From a virus, in IMG/VR virus record IMGVR_UViG_3300030329_003551, positions 2,452 through 54,531 of that record: 52,080 nucleotides of DNA; one strand, given 5' to 3'. Positions within the stretch are counted from its first letter, which is position 1. Each line of letters opens with the position of its first letter. Below the pieces are notes generated by a model. That model was not told the DNA's origin. It did no database searches and saw only the letters and a list, made by a program, of their open reading frames with translations. A program made the position numbers and the translations under genes. Positions 15,901 through 24,053 of this stretch are shown here, piece after piece.

Positions 15901-16870
15901 AAAATATGCATATTATAACAAGGGTAATAAGTTGGCATTGATTCAGCAAAAAACAACTGATGTGTCAACATCTGATTATGGTTTTTATAAAAGCCCTCAA
16001 GAGACAGCTGTAGATGGTTTAGAGATAGAATATACATATGCTCCTGTATATAATGTTCAATCAACTGGCACAGATAAAACTGATTACCATAAATTCTTAG
16101 GATGGGGTTCTGACGGAACTAATTTAGTATTATTTGCTGGAGGTCAAGGGAGTAATACTCGGAATAGTTATCAAGATTTATCGTCTTTATTTGATGCAGA
16201 TGATTATATACACATAGAAGGTTCAGGCAGATGGTCAGGTTTACATCAAGTAAAGTCAACAGGAGGTAGTACAGGAGTATTAACTTTAAAAACTAGATGT
16301 AATTTAAAACCTTCTAAAATAACTGTAACTGGAGATTTTTCAGGGTCAACTAATCAATGGTTTACAGGAGATACAACAGATTTTCACAATGATATAGATC
16401 GTTTTAAGGATACTCTTAGTGGAAGAGCAACTCCTTGGATATGGATAGATAATGCAGATACTCCTGGCAATGGAGGCTTTCATCAAGTTAGTTTAACTGG
16501 AACTTATGATGGTAAAATTGTATTTGATGGGGTTCAAAGATATTTAGACTTAAATGGAGATGTAACGGAAGAATCAGATGTAATAGTTAATGATTCTGAT
16601 GATGAAGTTACAATATATAATGCTTTTTACGATACAATGACTGTAAGAGAAAATATAGAGGTTCTGACAGACGAATCATTTGAGTTAGATTTATCTAGAC
16701 AGCAATGCTTAGCAGTTGTTTACTATTTAAAGGCTAAAGATGCAGAGGATCAAAGGGAAATAGAGTTAAAGGAGTATTTTCTAGCTCAGTTTAAAAAACA
16801 AGTTGAAAAATTTTCTTCTCGCAGAAAACATGGACCAAGTATTATACAAGGTCACTGGAATATGAGATAA
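15890..16870 (+). CDS. Putative tail/connector structural protein (326 aa)
   Basis: Opens MASKKYAYYNKGNKLALIQQ and contains several beta-sheet segments (YTYAPVYNVQS, DDYIHIEGSGRWSGLHQVKS, GKIVFDGVQRYLDL). The helical C-terminus, with QQCLAVVYYLKAKDAEDQRE and EYFLAQFKKQVEKF followed by basic SSRRKHG, looks like an anchoring helix pair of a tail adaptor. It overlaps the genes on both sides. Likely a ring or wedge component between connector and nozzle; the exact role is inferred from position. Confidence 0.6.
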   Translation: MASKKYAYYNKGNKLALIQQKTTDVSTSDYGFYKSPQETAVDGLEIEYTYAPVYNVQSTGTDKTDYHKFLGWGSDGTNLVLFAGGQGSNTRNSYQDLSSLFDADDYIHIEGSGRWSGLHQVKSTGGSTGVLTLKTRCNLKPSKITVTGDFSGSTNQWFTGDTTDFHNDIDRFKDTLSGRATPWIWIDNADTPGNGGFHQVSLTGTYDGKIVFDGVQRYLDLNGDVTEESDVIVNDSDDEVTIYNAFYDTMTVRENIEVLTDESFELDLSRQQCLAVVYYLKAKDAEDQREIELKEYFLAQFKKQVEKFSSRRKHGPSIIQGHWNMR

Positions 16871-17406
16871 TGTCTTTTAGAAACTTAATGCCTATGGCGT
16901 CAGCTCATCTTTCGTTACATCAGATAGGTTCTGTATCATTTGAGACTGATAATAGTGCGCTAAACTCACATCCTTTAAATTGGGATAATCCTCTTGGCGG
17001 TCATAATGATTATCTAGAGATTATAGCTGGAGACGAATGTATTAATGCTTCGGGTGATTGGGAAGCTGGAAGAGTTGAGGAAGGATTAATATGTTTTCCA
17101 AGAGTTAAGTACTTCACATCAATTAGTAATTTCAGCAGGGATGTAATTAGTAATATAATGATAGACGCTGAAGTGATGGCTAAGGGATATGAACAGGACA
17201 ATTTAGCGAGATTTACAGGAGCATATCTTCCTGGGGCAGGAGCTACAACAAGTTACTTTTTTAGACAAGTATATGGAGATATAATTTTTGGAAAGTTTAG
17301 CAGAATTGCAGTTTATAAGACTGCAAGTTCTAGCCAGAGACATAGATTTAGTATAGGGTTAGGTGAAGATAACCCTATAGATGAAAAAAATATACAATGG
17401 AACTAA
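16870..17406 (+). CDS. Hypothetical structural protein (178 aa)
   Basis: Starts at the TAATG ending the previous gene. Mixed sequence with NWDNPLGGHNDYLEIIAGDE in the first half, aromatic FPRVKYFTSISNFSRD in the middle, and a C-terminal beta-rich part with YFFRQVYGDIIFGKFSRIAV. No motif, signal peptide or transmembrane segment. Location among tail genes and coupling suggest a minor tail or head-completion protein. Confidence 0.6.
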   Translation: MSFRNLMPMASAHLSLHQIGSVSFETDNSALNSHPLNWDNPLGGHNDYLEIIAGDECINASGDWEAGRVEEGLICFPRVKYFTSISNFSRDVISNIMIDAEVMAKGYEQDNLARFTGAYLPGAGATTSYFFRQVYGDIIFGKFSRIAVYKTASSSQRHRFSIGLGEDNPIDEKNIQWN

Positions 17407-17425
17407 TCATTAAGGGAGAGTATTG

Positions 17426-17788
17426 ATGACTAAAAGACACAAAGGTATGACTGAATTTACAGGATCTGAATTAGGAGCTGTATCTTTAGGACAAAATGGA
17501 TTTAAAATTGTATCAGCTGCTACAGTAGAATGTGGAGTTACATCGGGTTACGAAGACATAGAGTATTTCGTAGCTTTAAAATCTATTGATGATGATGCTG
17601 AGGTAGAGGCTAGGTCTATTACTGAATATGGTGACGATTTAACTACTAATAGTGGTGTTTATGATGGAAGCAGTGCTTTAACTTTAGTTAATGGTGATAT
17701 AGTTTACGGAGCCTTTGATAAAGTAAAGGTGGCAAGTGGTGACTATATTATTGCATATATAGGAAGACAAAAAACTTATAATAATTAA
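17426..17788 (+). CDS. Small beta-rich structural protein (120 aa)
   Basis: The start is ATG at 17426 with GGGAGAG upstream; an in-frame TTG three bases earlier is unnecessary. The product is rich in Val, Gly, Asp and Ala with alternating strands, for example NGFKIVSAATVECGVTSGYE and ASGDYIIAYIGRQKTYNN at the end. This is the style of small phage decoration or tail-surface proteins. No specific family recognised. Confidence 0.55.
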   Translation: MTKRHKGMTEFTGSELGAVSLGQNGFKIVSAATVECGVTSGYEDIEYFVALKSIDDDAEVEARSITEYGDDLTTNSGVYDGSSALTLVNGDIVYGAFDKVKVASGDYIIAYIGRQKTYNN

Positions 17789-17805
17789 TAAACAAAGGAG
17801 ACATA

Positions 17806-18009
17806 ATGTCAGACGAGATTAAAGAAAATGGAAAACCAAATGTTGCGAAAGCTGGTTACTTAAAAGGTTCTATGCCAGGAGCAGGCAGTTTTACTAAAAC
17901 TACAAAAATGGCGGCAGTGAAAGGTTCTAGAAACAAAGTAAGACAGCCAAGAAGAAAAGGAAGTGGAAAACTTACTTACAAAGCTAGAACTTATAGGGAT
18001 CTTGCGTAA
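17806..18009 (+). CDS. Small basic Gly/Lys-rich protein (67 aa)
   Basis: AAAGGAG precedes ATG 17806. After an acidic start (MSDEIKENGK) the protein becomes strongly basic with MAAVKGSRNKVRQPRRKGSG and a C-terminus KLTYKARTYRDLA. It appears mostly disordered and could bind DNA or a negatively charged protein inside the virion. Short spacing to both neighbours supports a shared transcript. Function unknown. Confidence 0.55.
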   Translation: MSDEIKENGKPNVAKAGYLKGSMPGAGSFTKTTKMAAVKGSRNKVRQPRRKGSGKLTYKARTYRDLA

Positions 18010-18032
18010 ATCATAACTAAATTGGAGGCTAA

Positions 18033-18812
18033 ATGCCGAAGGTTGATAAAGGGGTTGTAAAAAGGGCTATTGTTACTCCCGATAAACATTTCCCCTTGCA
18101 TGATCAAAAGGCTATCAATTGTTTAAAGAAGACAATTGAAATTGTAAAGCCTGACATATATGTAGATTTAGGAGATGTAGGCGAATGGTCTGCTTTTTCT
18201 GCATGGAAATTTAAAAGAAAGAAAGCTCCTCCTTTAGAGTATTTAATAGAGGGGTTTGAAAAGGATGTTAAAGATGTCAACAATGGAATGGATATGGTTG
18301 ATGAATCTTTAGATAAAGCAGGTTGCAAAGAAAGGTATATTACAGAAGGTAATCATGATAACTGGTTAAATTATGCAGTTGATAAATATCCATATATACC
18401 TCAGTATAGATTTGCAAATGCAGTTGACTTGAAAGGAAGAGGATATAAGTATTATCCTTTTGGAAAACATCTAAAGATAGGTAAGCTTTATTTTTATCAT
18501 GGACATCAGTTTGGAGGTCAGTATCATACAGCAAATCATTTAAGGAAAATGGGTTGCAATATAATGTACGGGCATTGGCATGATCTACAACAACATTCAA
18601 TGACACATATGGATGGACCTAAGTCAGCTTGGAGTATAGGATGCTTAAAAGATATGAGTCCTAAAGCTAACGACTGGTTAGATCATAGAAATATAAACTG
18701 GTCTCATGCCTTTGCTATTGTGGACTTTTATAGCGGAGGGCATTTTACAGTTCATATAATACAGATAATAAAGGGTAGAACAAGTTTGTGGGGAGAACTA
18801 ATTTGCGGATAA
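18033..18812 (+). CDS. Calcineurin-like metallophosphoesterase (259 aa)
   Basis: All the metal-site motifs are present in order: D17-x-H19 in TPDKHFP, GD at 47-48 (DLGDVGEW), GNHD at 106-109, HGH near 156-158, and GHWH at 180-183. This is the two-metal phosphoesterase fold. Substrate is unclear; related phage enzymes act on DNA ends, cyclic nucleotides or signalling nucleotides. It lies among late structural genes, directly before a protein with putative cyclic-di-GMP motifs, which hints at nucleotide-signal control but does not prove it. The start follows TTGGAGG. Confidence 0.88.
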   Translation: MPKVDKGVVKRAIVTPDKHFPLHDQKAINCLKKTIEIVKPDIYVDLGDVGEWSAFSAWKFKRKKAPPLEYLIEGFEKDVKDVNNGMDMVDESLDKAGCKERYITEGNHDNWLNYAVDKYPYIPQYRFANAVDLKGRGYKYYPFGKHLKIGKLYFYHGHQFGGQYHTANHLRKMGCNIMYGHWHDLQQHSMTHMDGPKSAWSIGCLKDMSPKANDWLDHRNINWSHAFAIVDFYSGGHFTVHIIQIIKGRTSLWGELICG

Positions 18813-18815
18813 ATT

Positions 18816-19493
18816 ATGAAAATAGGTGATTTATTATTATTAAAGGGTTATATAAATAAAAAACAGCTACAAGCAGCTTTAAGAAAGCAGTCTGAAGAAG
18901 CTATTAATTATGATAGATCTGTCCCCTTGGGCAAAATACTCATCGAAGAAGGTCATGTCACAGTAGATGAGGTTGCAGAGGCTCTTAGTTCACAAGCAAA
19001 GGAAACTGTAGTTGAAAGGAAAAAGGAGAAAGTGATGTCAACAGAAATAGGCGAAGGAAGTAAGTTTACTTTTGATTTGAAATTTATTGCTACATTAGGT
19101 GCTATACTAGTATCAGCATGTGGATTATACTTTAGTATAACAGGGCAAGTAGATGATAATAAAAAGGAAATAGATAATATAAAATCTATGGGCGATTTAA
19201 AAATTATATCTTATAAACTTGGTGAGTATGATGAAACTTTCAAGGAGTTGAAAGATTTAAACAGAACCTTAAGCCCTTTGGCTGGAGATTTAACTTACAT
19301 AAAAGAAGAGTTAAATAAATTAAAGAATAAGAAGATTGATATTCCTGAAATTGATTTATCTGGTATTGATGATTGTAAGGAGAAGTTAGATAATTTAAGT
19401 ACCAAAATCTCAGCCTTAGATGATCTAAATATGAAACTTGAAGAGAGATTGACTAAGTTAGAGAAAAGAAACGCAGGAGGGAGTAGATTTTAG
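18816..19493 (+). CDS. Membrane protein with two MshEN/GspE-N-like motifs and a coiled coil (225 aa), probable internal start
   Basis: Residues 2-25 and 37-60 each follow the 24-residue pattern of MshEN domains, which bind cyclic di-GMP in type II secretion and pilus ATPases: IGDLLLLKGYINKKQLQAAL and LGKILIEEGHVTVDEVAEAL. The usual leading Arg is Lys in the first and Pro in the second. A transmembrane helix follows at about 90-108 (FIATLGAILVSACGLYFSI), then a long Lys/Glu/Leu coiled coil to residue 220. An internal ATG at 19035 (Met74) has an excellent AAAGGAG six bases upstream, so a shorter membrane/coiled-coil form may also be made. Confidence 0.7.
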   Translation: MKIGDLLLLKGYINKKQLQAALRKQSEEAINYDRSVPLGKILIEEGHVTVDEVAEALSSQAKETVVERKKEKVMSTEIGEGSKFTFDLKFIATLGAILVSACGLYFSITGQVDDNKKEIDNIKSMGDLKIISYKLGEYDETFKELKDLNRTLSPLAGDLTYIKEELNKLKNKKIDIPEIDLSGIDDCKEKLDNLSTKISALDDLNMKLEERLTKLEKRNAGGSRF

Positions 19494-19495
19494 TA

Positions 19496-20551
19496 ATGAC
19501 TTATGAGAGAATTGTATGTTATATGGTTGCGATTAGCAGCTTTGTTTTTGGTGGGTTTTTTGATAATTCGACTATTTATGGCTCTGCTTCAATGGGTACA
19601 CCATATATAAATGGTGATATACAAGTTGAAGATGATTATAAATATAGTGTAGGGATAAGAAAGATAGCTTTATTTCCTTATCAATCAAGATCAAGATTTT
19701 ACAAAGGGAATGAGCAAGCACTAAGTGATGCAGCTTTATTTGGCGCTTTAAACGGCTTAGAATACCTCATTTCAGCTAGTTTTGTTAGAAACAGGGGTCA
19801 TGAGTACACTGATCAAGAATATTGGCTTAAATGGTCAAATGATCACTTTGTTACTAAATTTAGATACCTAGATAAAGGCAGTAGAGATTTACAGTTCGCT
19901 TCTTATGATGCTAGGTATAAGGTAGATTTAGGGCCTGTTATACTATCATTAGGAGGAAATGTGATAGGACATCCTATATATGGATATCCTGCTTACAATG
20001 ATTATGAAGGCTATTGGTGGGATTTGGCTTATGAATATGGATATGAAGATTACTTAGTTCCTTTGCATGATTTAAATGGAAATGGTGAAATTGATAGCTA
20101 CTATATATGGATTGAAACAGATCCTATTACTGAAGAGGGGTACTGGGAATACTATTATGAAGATGCTGATTACTATTGGGAAGACCCTGACTCCAATGCA
20201 GTTGCATATTCTGATTCAGAGTTTTTTGAATATCATATGCCAGGTATTATAAAGCAATACAACGAAGATAATAAAGAGAAGGAGTGGCAAGCAGAAGCAA
20301 ATTTGGTATTAGGTTTAGATTTTTATTTGGGGAATAACAATTATTATTCCCATATTTGGGTAAACGCATTTTTGTCGACTGTTGGTTTGACAGAGAAATC
20401 GTATGACGGAGATGTGGAGCAATATGACATTGGCGCTCTGGTTGGAGCTAATCTAAGTGAGCATATTGGGGTGTTTATTGAGGGTTATAAATTAAAGTAC
20501 TATGCAAGAGAAGAATATGGAATTAGTACTGGAGTCAATTGGAGGTTTTAA
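19496..20551 (+). CDS. Probable phage-encoded outer-membrane beta-barrel protein (351 aa)
   Basis: The N-terminus, MTYERIVCYMVAISSFVFGG, looks like a signal peptide; a cut near residue 20-24 is plausible. The rest is rich in Tyr, Trp, Asp and Gly with alternating strands, and the last segment, GISTGVNWRF, ends in the C-terminal Phe typical of barrels inserted by BAM. Residues 192-200, DLNGNGEID, look like a calcium-binding EF-hand/dockerin loop, within an acidic Tyr-rich stretch that may be an outer loop. It follows the membrane coiled-coil gene by two bases. It might change the host surface, block superinfection or help lysis. Confidence 0.7.
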   Translation: MTYERIVCYMVAISSFVFGGFFDNSTIYGSASMGTPYINGDIQVEDDYKYSVGIRKIALFPYQSRSRFYKGNEQALSDAALFGALNGLEYLISASFVRNRGHEYTDQEYWLKWSNDHFVTKFRYLDKGSRDLQFASYDARYKVDLGPVILSLGGNVIGHPIYGYPAYNDYEGYWWDLAYEYGYEDYLVPLHDLNGNGEIDSYYIWIETDPITEEGYWEYYYEDADYYWEDPDSNAVAYSDSEFFEYHMPGIIKQYNEDNKEKEWQAEANLVLGLDFYLGNNNYYSHIWVNAFLSTVGLTEKSYDGDVEQYDIGALVGANLSEHIGVFIEGYKLKYYAREEYGISTGVNWRF

Positions 20552-20644
20552 TTGCAGGAGCAAACTATTTTTTGGATTGGATTTTGGTTTGTTTTTTTAA
20601 GCGGACTATATTTAATTTATGGAGATAGTTTATTTCACAAATAA
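20552..20644 (+). CDS. 30-aa single-span membrane peptide, TTG start
   Basis: TTG at 20552 has GGAGG six bases upstream, and the frame runs to TAA at 20644. The peptide (Met)QEQTIFWIGFWFVFLSGLYL plus a short polar tail is essentially one membrane helix. It could be a small holin, pinholin-like or lysis-modulating peptide, given the nearby membrane proteins. Its size means chance cannot be excluded, but the ribosome binding site is very good. Confidence 0.5.
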   Translation: MQEQTIFWIGFWFVFLSGLYLIYGDSLFHK

Positions 20645-20653
20645 GGAGATACT

Positions 20654-20923
20654 ATGTTTAAAAAGGTTTTTAAAGATAAAATTCTAAAAACAGTTGTTTC
20701 AGAAAAGGGTAGTATACTGAAATTGCTTATGAAGGATTTACCTTTAACTGATATAATTAAATATGTTAAAGAAGAAAATGACGCAGACTTGCGTATAAAT
20801 GATTTAGAATTGGAGGTAGCTAAGTTAAAAAGAGATAGCCATCCTCCTATGTTCACTGAGAGTGATCGAGATGAGATAATAAAACGAATAACTAGAATAG
20901 AAAATTATTTAAAAAGGAGATAA
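20654..20923 (+). CDS. Small coiled-coil protein (89 aa)
   Basis: AAGGAG precedes ATG 20654. A basic amphipathic N-terminus, MFKKVFKDKILKTVV, is followed by a heptad-like region, LRINDLELEVAKLKRD, and a second short helix, DEIIKRITRIENYLKRR. There is no membrane span. It lies between two tiny membrane-type peptides, so it may form part of a lysis or membrane-associated complex. Function unknown. Confidence 0.6.
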   Translation: MFKKVFKDKILKTVVSEKGSILKLLMKDLPLTDIIKYVKEENDADLRINDLELEVAKLKRDSHPPMFTESDRDEIIKRITRIENYLKRR

Positions 20924-20924
20924 T

Positions 20925-21071
20925 ATGCTACAAGTACTTACAGCTAATTGGGAATGGTTTTTATTAGGACTTTATGTTCTAGAGAAAGCTATTAAACTTA
21001 GTCCATCTAAAAAGGATGATTTAGTATGGGATATGGTATTAAAGCCAATCGTAGATAAAATAAAAGGATAA
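20925..21071 (+). CDS. Small membrane-associated protein (48 aa), possible holin
   Basis: ATG at 20925 follows AAAAGGAGATAAT. The product begins MLQVLTANWEWFLLGLYVLE, a probable membrane-inserting helix with a Trp belt, then polar KLSPSKKDDLVWDMVLKP. This arrangement is common in small phage membrane proteins annotated as putative holins. It follows the coiled-coil gene directly. The holin role is a guess from size, hydrophobicity and neighbourhood. Confidence 0.55.
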   Translation: MLQVLTANWEWFLLGLYVLEKAIKLSPSKKDDLVWDMVLKPIVDKIKG

Positions 21072-21073
21072 TT

Positions 21074-21220
21074 GTGACCTTTTACGGTTATATTAGTAAT
21101 TATAAATGGGAGAGATCTTACTCAATTCCTTCATCGTTCTCACAGCCGAGTTACTCGTATAGTAATGTTACTATAGCTTATGAGGTCTCTCCCTATAATT
21201 CGGAGACAAAAGATGCCTAA
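21074..21220 (+). CDS. Possible 48-aa Tyr/Ser-rich protein, GTG start
   Basis: A frame from GTG 21074, two bases after the previous stop and with AAAGGA upstream, to TAA at 21220, overlapping the nozzle start by 8 bases. It encodes a polar, aromatic peptide including FYGYISNYKWERSYSIPSSF and SQPSYSYSNV. The coupled spacing supports it. However, the same bases hold a strong RNA structure (21108-21193), so the frame could be incidental. Confidence 0.4.
   Translation: MTFYGYISNYKWERSYSIPSSFSQPSYSYSNVTIAYEVSPYNSETKDA
21108..21193 (+). ncRNA. Compact structured element with an 8-bp closing stem
   Basis: GGGAGAGA (21108-21115) pairs with TCTCTCCC (21186-21193). Inside, CTCA/TGAG extends the stem after an internal loop, CGAG/CTCG makes a hairpin at 21147-21157, and TATAGTA/TACTATA makes a 7-bp hairpin at 21158-21175. 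The element is 86 nt long and ends 20 bases before the nozzle start codon. There is no T-arm, so it is not a tRNA. It may be a cis-acting RNA ahead of the tail nozzle gene. Confidence 0.5.
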
Positions 21221-24053
21221 AAAAACATTTACATTGAACGGTTTTGCAGGAGGATTAAATACAGATTCCGATCTTTCTGATGTTGTATCTCAAGGCAATG
21301 GACAAGATGAAGTTGCTGAACTGAATAATTTATTTTTAGATGAAGGAGGAAAAGTTCACGGAAAGCTTCCTATAGGTACAGCGAATGATTTGACTGTTGA
21401 AGCTCAAACATCTGGAGCAGAGAATATGCTAATTCATGATAGTAAGATTTATAATAAAGTAGGAGTATATAAAGTTGGAGAAGATGTTAATTATAGCGGG
21501 TTAGCTGATTACCAATCTATAAATATGAAAACAACAAATACTGGAGAAGTTAATCCAACCACTCCAGATTCTGAATCAGTTTCTCCTGATATGGAATTTT
21601 GGTCTGAAAGGAAAACAGGGGACGCTAATGAGTGGGAGAATATAACTATGTTTTTAGGTAAAAGCTCTCCTATTAACACTTTAAGTAAAGGCCAGATATG
21701 TCCATTAACTGACGCTTCTGTTTCTTTTAATTGGCCTGAAAGACATATAGGTAGTTATATGGACTTGGATGGAGGTGGTGATACTCAGCACAACTATTGG
21801 CATTCAAGAGCTATCATCACCAATGAAGTTCCATTTAGTGGAGATGGAGGAGCTAATGTAGCTCAATGGAAATACGCTTCTGAATCAGAAATGCTAGCTG
21901 GCGAACATGTTGATGAATACAATACTGGGGAAGAGCAGACTCAAGCTTTTGCTCGATGGATGGCTTCAACTAATCCTAATTCTAGCTTTGCGGTTACAGG
22001 CGAAGGATGGGAAGTAGGCGATGAACTAAGTACTACTAATTTTTATTTAGATTTGCAGGGAGGTTCTGACGTTAATGTTGATACTACTAATTTTGACCAT
22101 TTTCAATATTGGAAAAGTAGGTATAGTGCTGGAGATCATGTATGTGAATGTAATGCTTGGTTAGGATTTCAATTAGCAGGGAATGCAATGGACGGAGCAA
22201 CACCAATAACCTATTATTGGTACAATAATGTTGGCACTGAAGATGATAATGGTCTTTTTGGTCAGTCTGTACCTATTCAAATTGTTGGGAAAGATCTAAT
22301 TGTTGATATTAAGATTACGCATCAAGAAGGTTTATCTGAATTGAGATTTGCCCTTGAATCTCATTATAATGCTAATACGACAGCTCATGGGCAAGAGGAA
22401 TTTTGTAGAACTTGGTCTTTGTCAATTGGAACGCTGGTAAATGAAGGAGCCACTAATGATTTTGTTAGATTTACATTACCCTGGGACACTGCATATCACG
22501 AAGGAGCAAATTATAGAAATGATGTAATTAATAAATTTATAATTATCCCCGTATATAGTACTGATCCTGATTTAGGTGATGCTAGCGATTTAACAGCTAA
22601 TCCATCTTCAGCTGCACCAGTTTGCATAATGAAGATAAGAGAACTTACTTTTGCTCCAGCAGGAGGAAGAACAGATGTTGGTTGGTTTGAGAATTATTTT
22701 ATACTATCATCTTCATCTATAAATGCAAAAGGTATACATTCTATTCCTGTTGATCTTCCAGATAGTGGAACACCTGGAACTGCAGCTGGACTTGTTAATC
22801 GATTAGGAGGAAGAACTGCTAAGCTCAAAATCTATAAAACTTCCGCTTCAGGTACTCAAGGCAATATATATTACCAGCAAACAAATGAAGATGGCTCTCC
22901 TCTATCAGATAAATACCTACTGGCAGAATGGTCTTATGCAAATGGATGCAGAAAAGGGAATTCTGCAGATGGCGCTTGGACAGCTTGGCAGACAGGATCT
23001 AGTCCTAACTATGTAGAGTTAGAGTTTGATGACCCTCCTACATCTAGTACTTATATTTTAGAGTCTGGTTATCCTGAAGGAACTGAGCATGTTGACGCTG
23101 AATGGAAGCATGCTGCGGTTGTTGGAAGAACTGCGTATATAGGTAATGTAAAGCAGCCTACAACTGGATCGTTTGAAAGTAGTAAAATACTAAAATCAGC
23201 TATAGGTAAATCTGCGGGATTTCCTAACCTTCAGTATATTGATGTTGAATTTGGGGGGGATGGAATTACCCATATGGAAGGTATTGGTGATAGGTTGTTT
23301 GTTTTTGCTTCAACTCAAATGGTGGTTATAAATGTTGCTCAAGATATTGAATTTGTAGAGGCCTCTTTCCCTCACTTAGGAGTAAATGAAGCAAGGCAAG
23401 TATGCAAAGTTGGAGAAGGGTTAGCTATTGTAAATGCCTCGGGAGTTTATTTGTTTGATGGTGATCAAATAAAGGATATTAAAGTTGAAAAAAATAGAGA
23501 GATAGTTATTCATCCTACATCATGCGCAATAGCTTATTCAGCTCTTCTAAAATATTTATTAGTTTGGGGATGGAATAATGACGATAATGATGTAGCTGTT
23601 TATAGTCTTAAAACAGATAGTTGGGTTGGAGCTAGATTGGATACTATGGCTCTTCCTACTTCTGAAGTTGTAGCAGGGCCAAATGGAAGGGCGTACTTTT
23701 GCGTTAATACAGATGAATATTATTTAGGAGCTGTTGATAATGATTCAGGTACAGATAAATCTACTATATTAAGGACTGGTAAATTATCTATGGGGGATAT
23801 AGCAAGAAATAAAAAGTTTTATAAGATTTACATAAATGTCACAAACCCTAATGGCTACACATTGTATTGGAGCACTACTACTACATCTAGTTGGACAGTT
23901 GCTTCTAATAGCATGTCTACAGGTAATAATGAAATAGCGCTATCAGGAGCATCTGGAAAATATATAATGTTAAAATTGGAAGGCTCTAGTGCTAGAACTG
24001 ATTTTGAAATGGGGGAATTAAGTATTATATATAGAGAGAAAAGCATAAAATGA
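21213..24053 (+). CDS. Putative tail nozzle / DNA-stabilisation protein (946 aa)
   Basis: The start is ATG at 21213 (MPKKTFTLNGFAGGLNTDSD) with CGGAG eight bases upstream; the frame is open from 21180 but without a site there. The opening resembles P22 gp10-type and crAss-like stabilisation proteins, and the C-terminal half has repeated blades such as YIDVEFGGDGITHMEGIGDR, QMVVINVAQDIEFVEASFP and GEGLAIVNASGVYLFDGDQ, consistent with a beta-propeller that plugs the tail. An extra beta domain of about 350 residues fills the middle. It precedes the ejection-protein genes. Confidence 0.7.
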   Translation: MPKKTFTLNGFAGGLNTDSDLSDVVSQGNGQDEVAELNNLFLDEGGKVHGKLPIGTANDLTVEAQTSGAENMLIHDSKIYNKVGVYKVGEDVNYSGLADYQSINMKTTNTGEVNPTTPDSESVSPDMEFWSERKTGDANEWENITMFLGKSSPINTLSKGQICPLTDASVSFNWPERHIGSYMDLDGGGDTQHNYWHSRAIITNEVPFSGDGGANVAQWKYASESEMLAGEHVDEYNTGEEQTQAFARWMASTNPNSSFAVTGEGWEVGDELSTTNFYLDLQGGSDVNVDTTNFDHFQYWKSRYSAGDHVCECNAWLGFQLAGNAMDGATPITYYWYNNVGTEDDNGLFGQSVPIQIVGKDLIVDIKITHQEGLSELRFALESHYNANTTAHGQEEFCRTWSLSIGTLVNEGATNDFVRFTLPWDTAYHEGANYRNDVINKFIIIPVYSTDPDLGDASDLTANPSSAAPVCIMKIRELTFAPAGGRTDVGWFENYFILSSSSINAKGIHSIPVDLPDSGTPGTAAGLVNRLGGRTAKLKIYKTSASGTQGNIYYQQTNEDGSPLSDKYLLAEWSYANGCRKGNSADGAWTAWQTGSSPNYVELEFDDPPTSSTYILESGYPEGTEHVDAEWKHAAVVGRTAYIGNVKQPTTGSFESSKILKSAIGKSAGFPNLQYIDVEFGGDGITHMEGIGDRLFVFASTQMVVINVAQDIEFVEASFPHLGVNEARQVCKVGEGLAIVNASGVYLFDGDQIKDIKVEKNREIVIHPTSCAIAYSALLKYLLVWGWNNDDNDVAVYSLKTDSWVGARLDTMALPTSEVVAGPNGRAYFCVNTDEYYLGAVDNDSGTDKSTILRTGKLSMGDIARNKKFYKIYINVTNPNGYTLYWSTTTTSSWTVASNSMSTGNNEIALSGASGKYIMLKLEGSSARTDFEMGELSIIYREKSIK

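Noticed and set aside
21108-21193. Ser/Leu-type tRNA suggested by the 86-base length and long closing stem
   Set aside because: No T-loop consensus and no matching T-stem before the 3' arm; inner hairpins do not fit tRNA arms.
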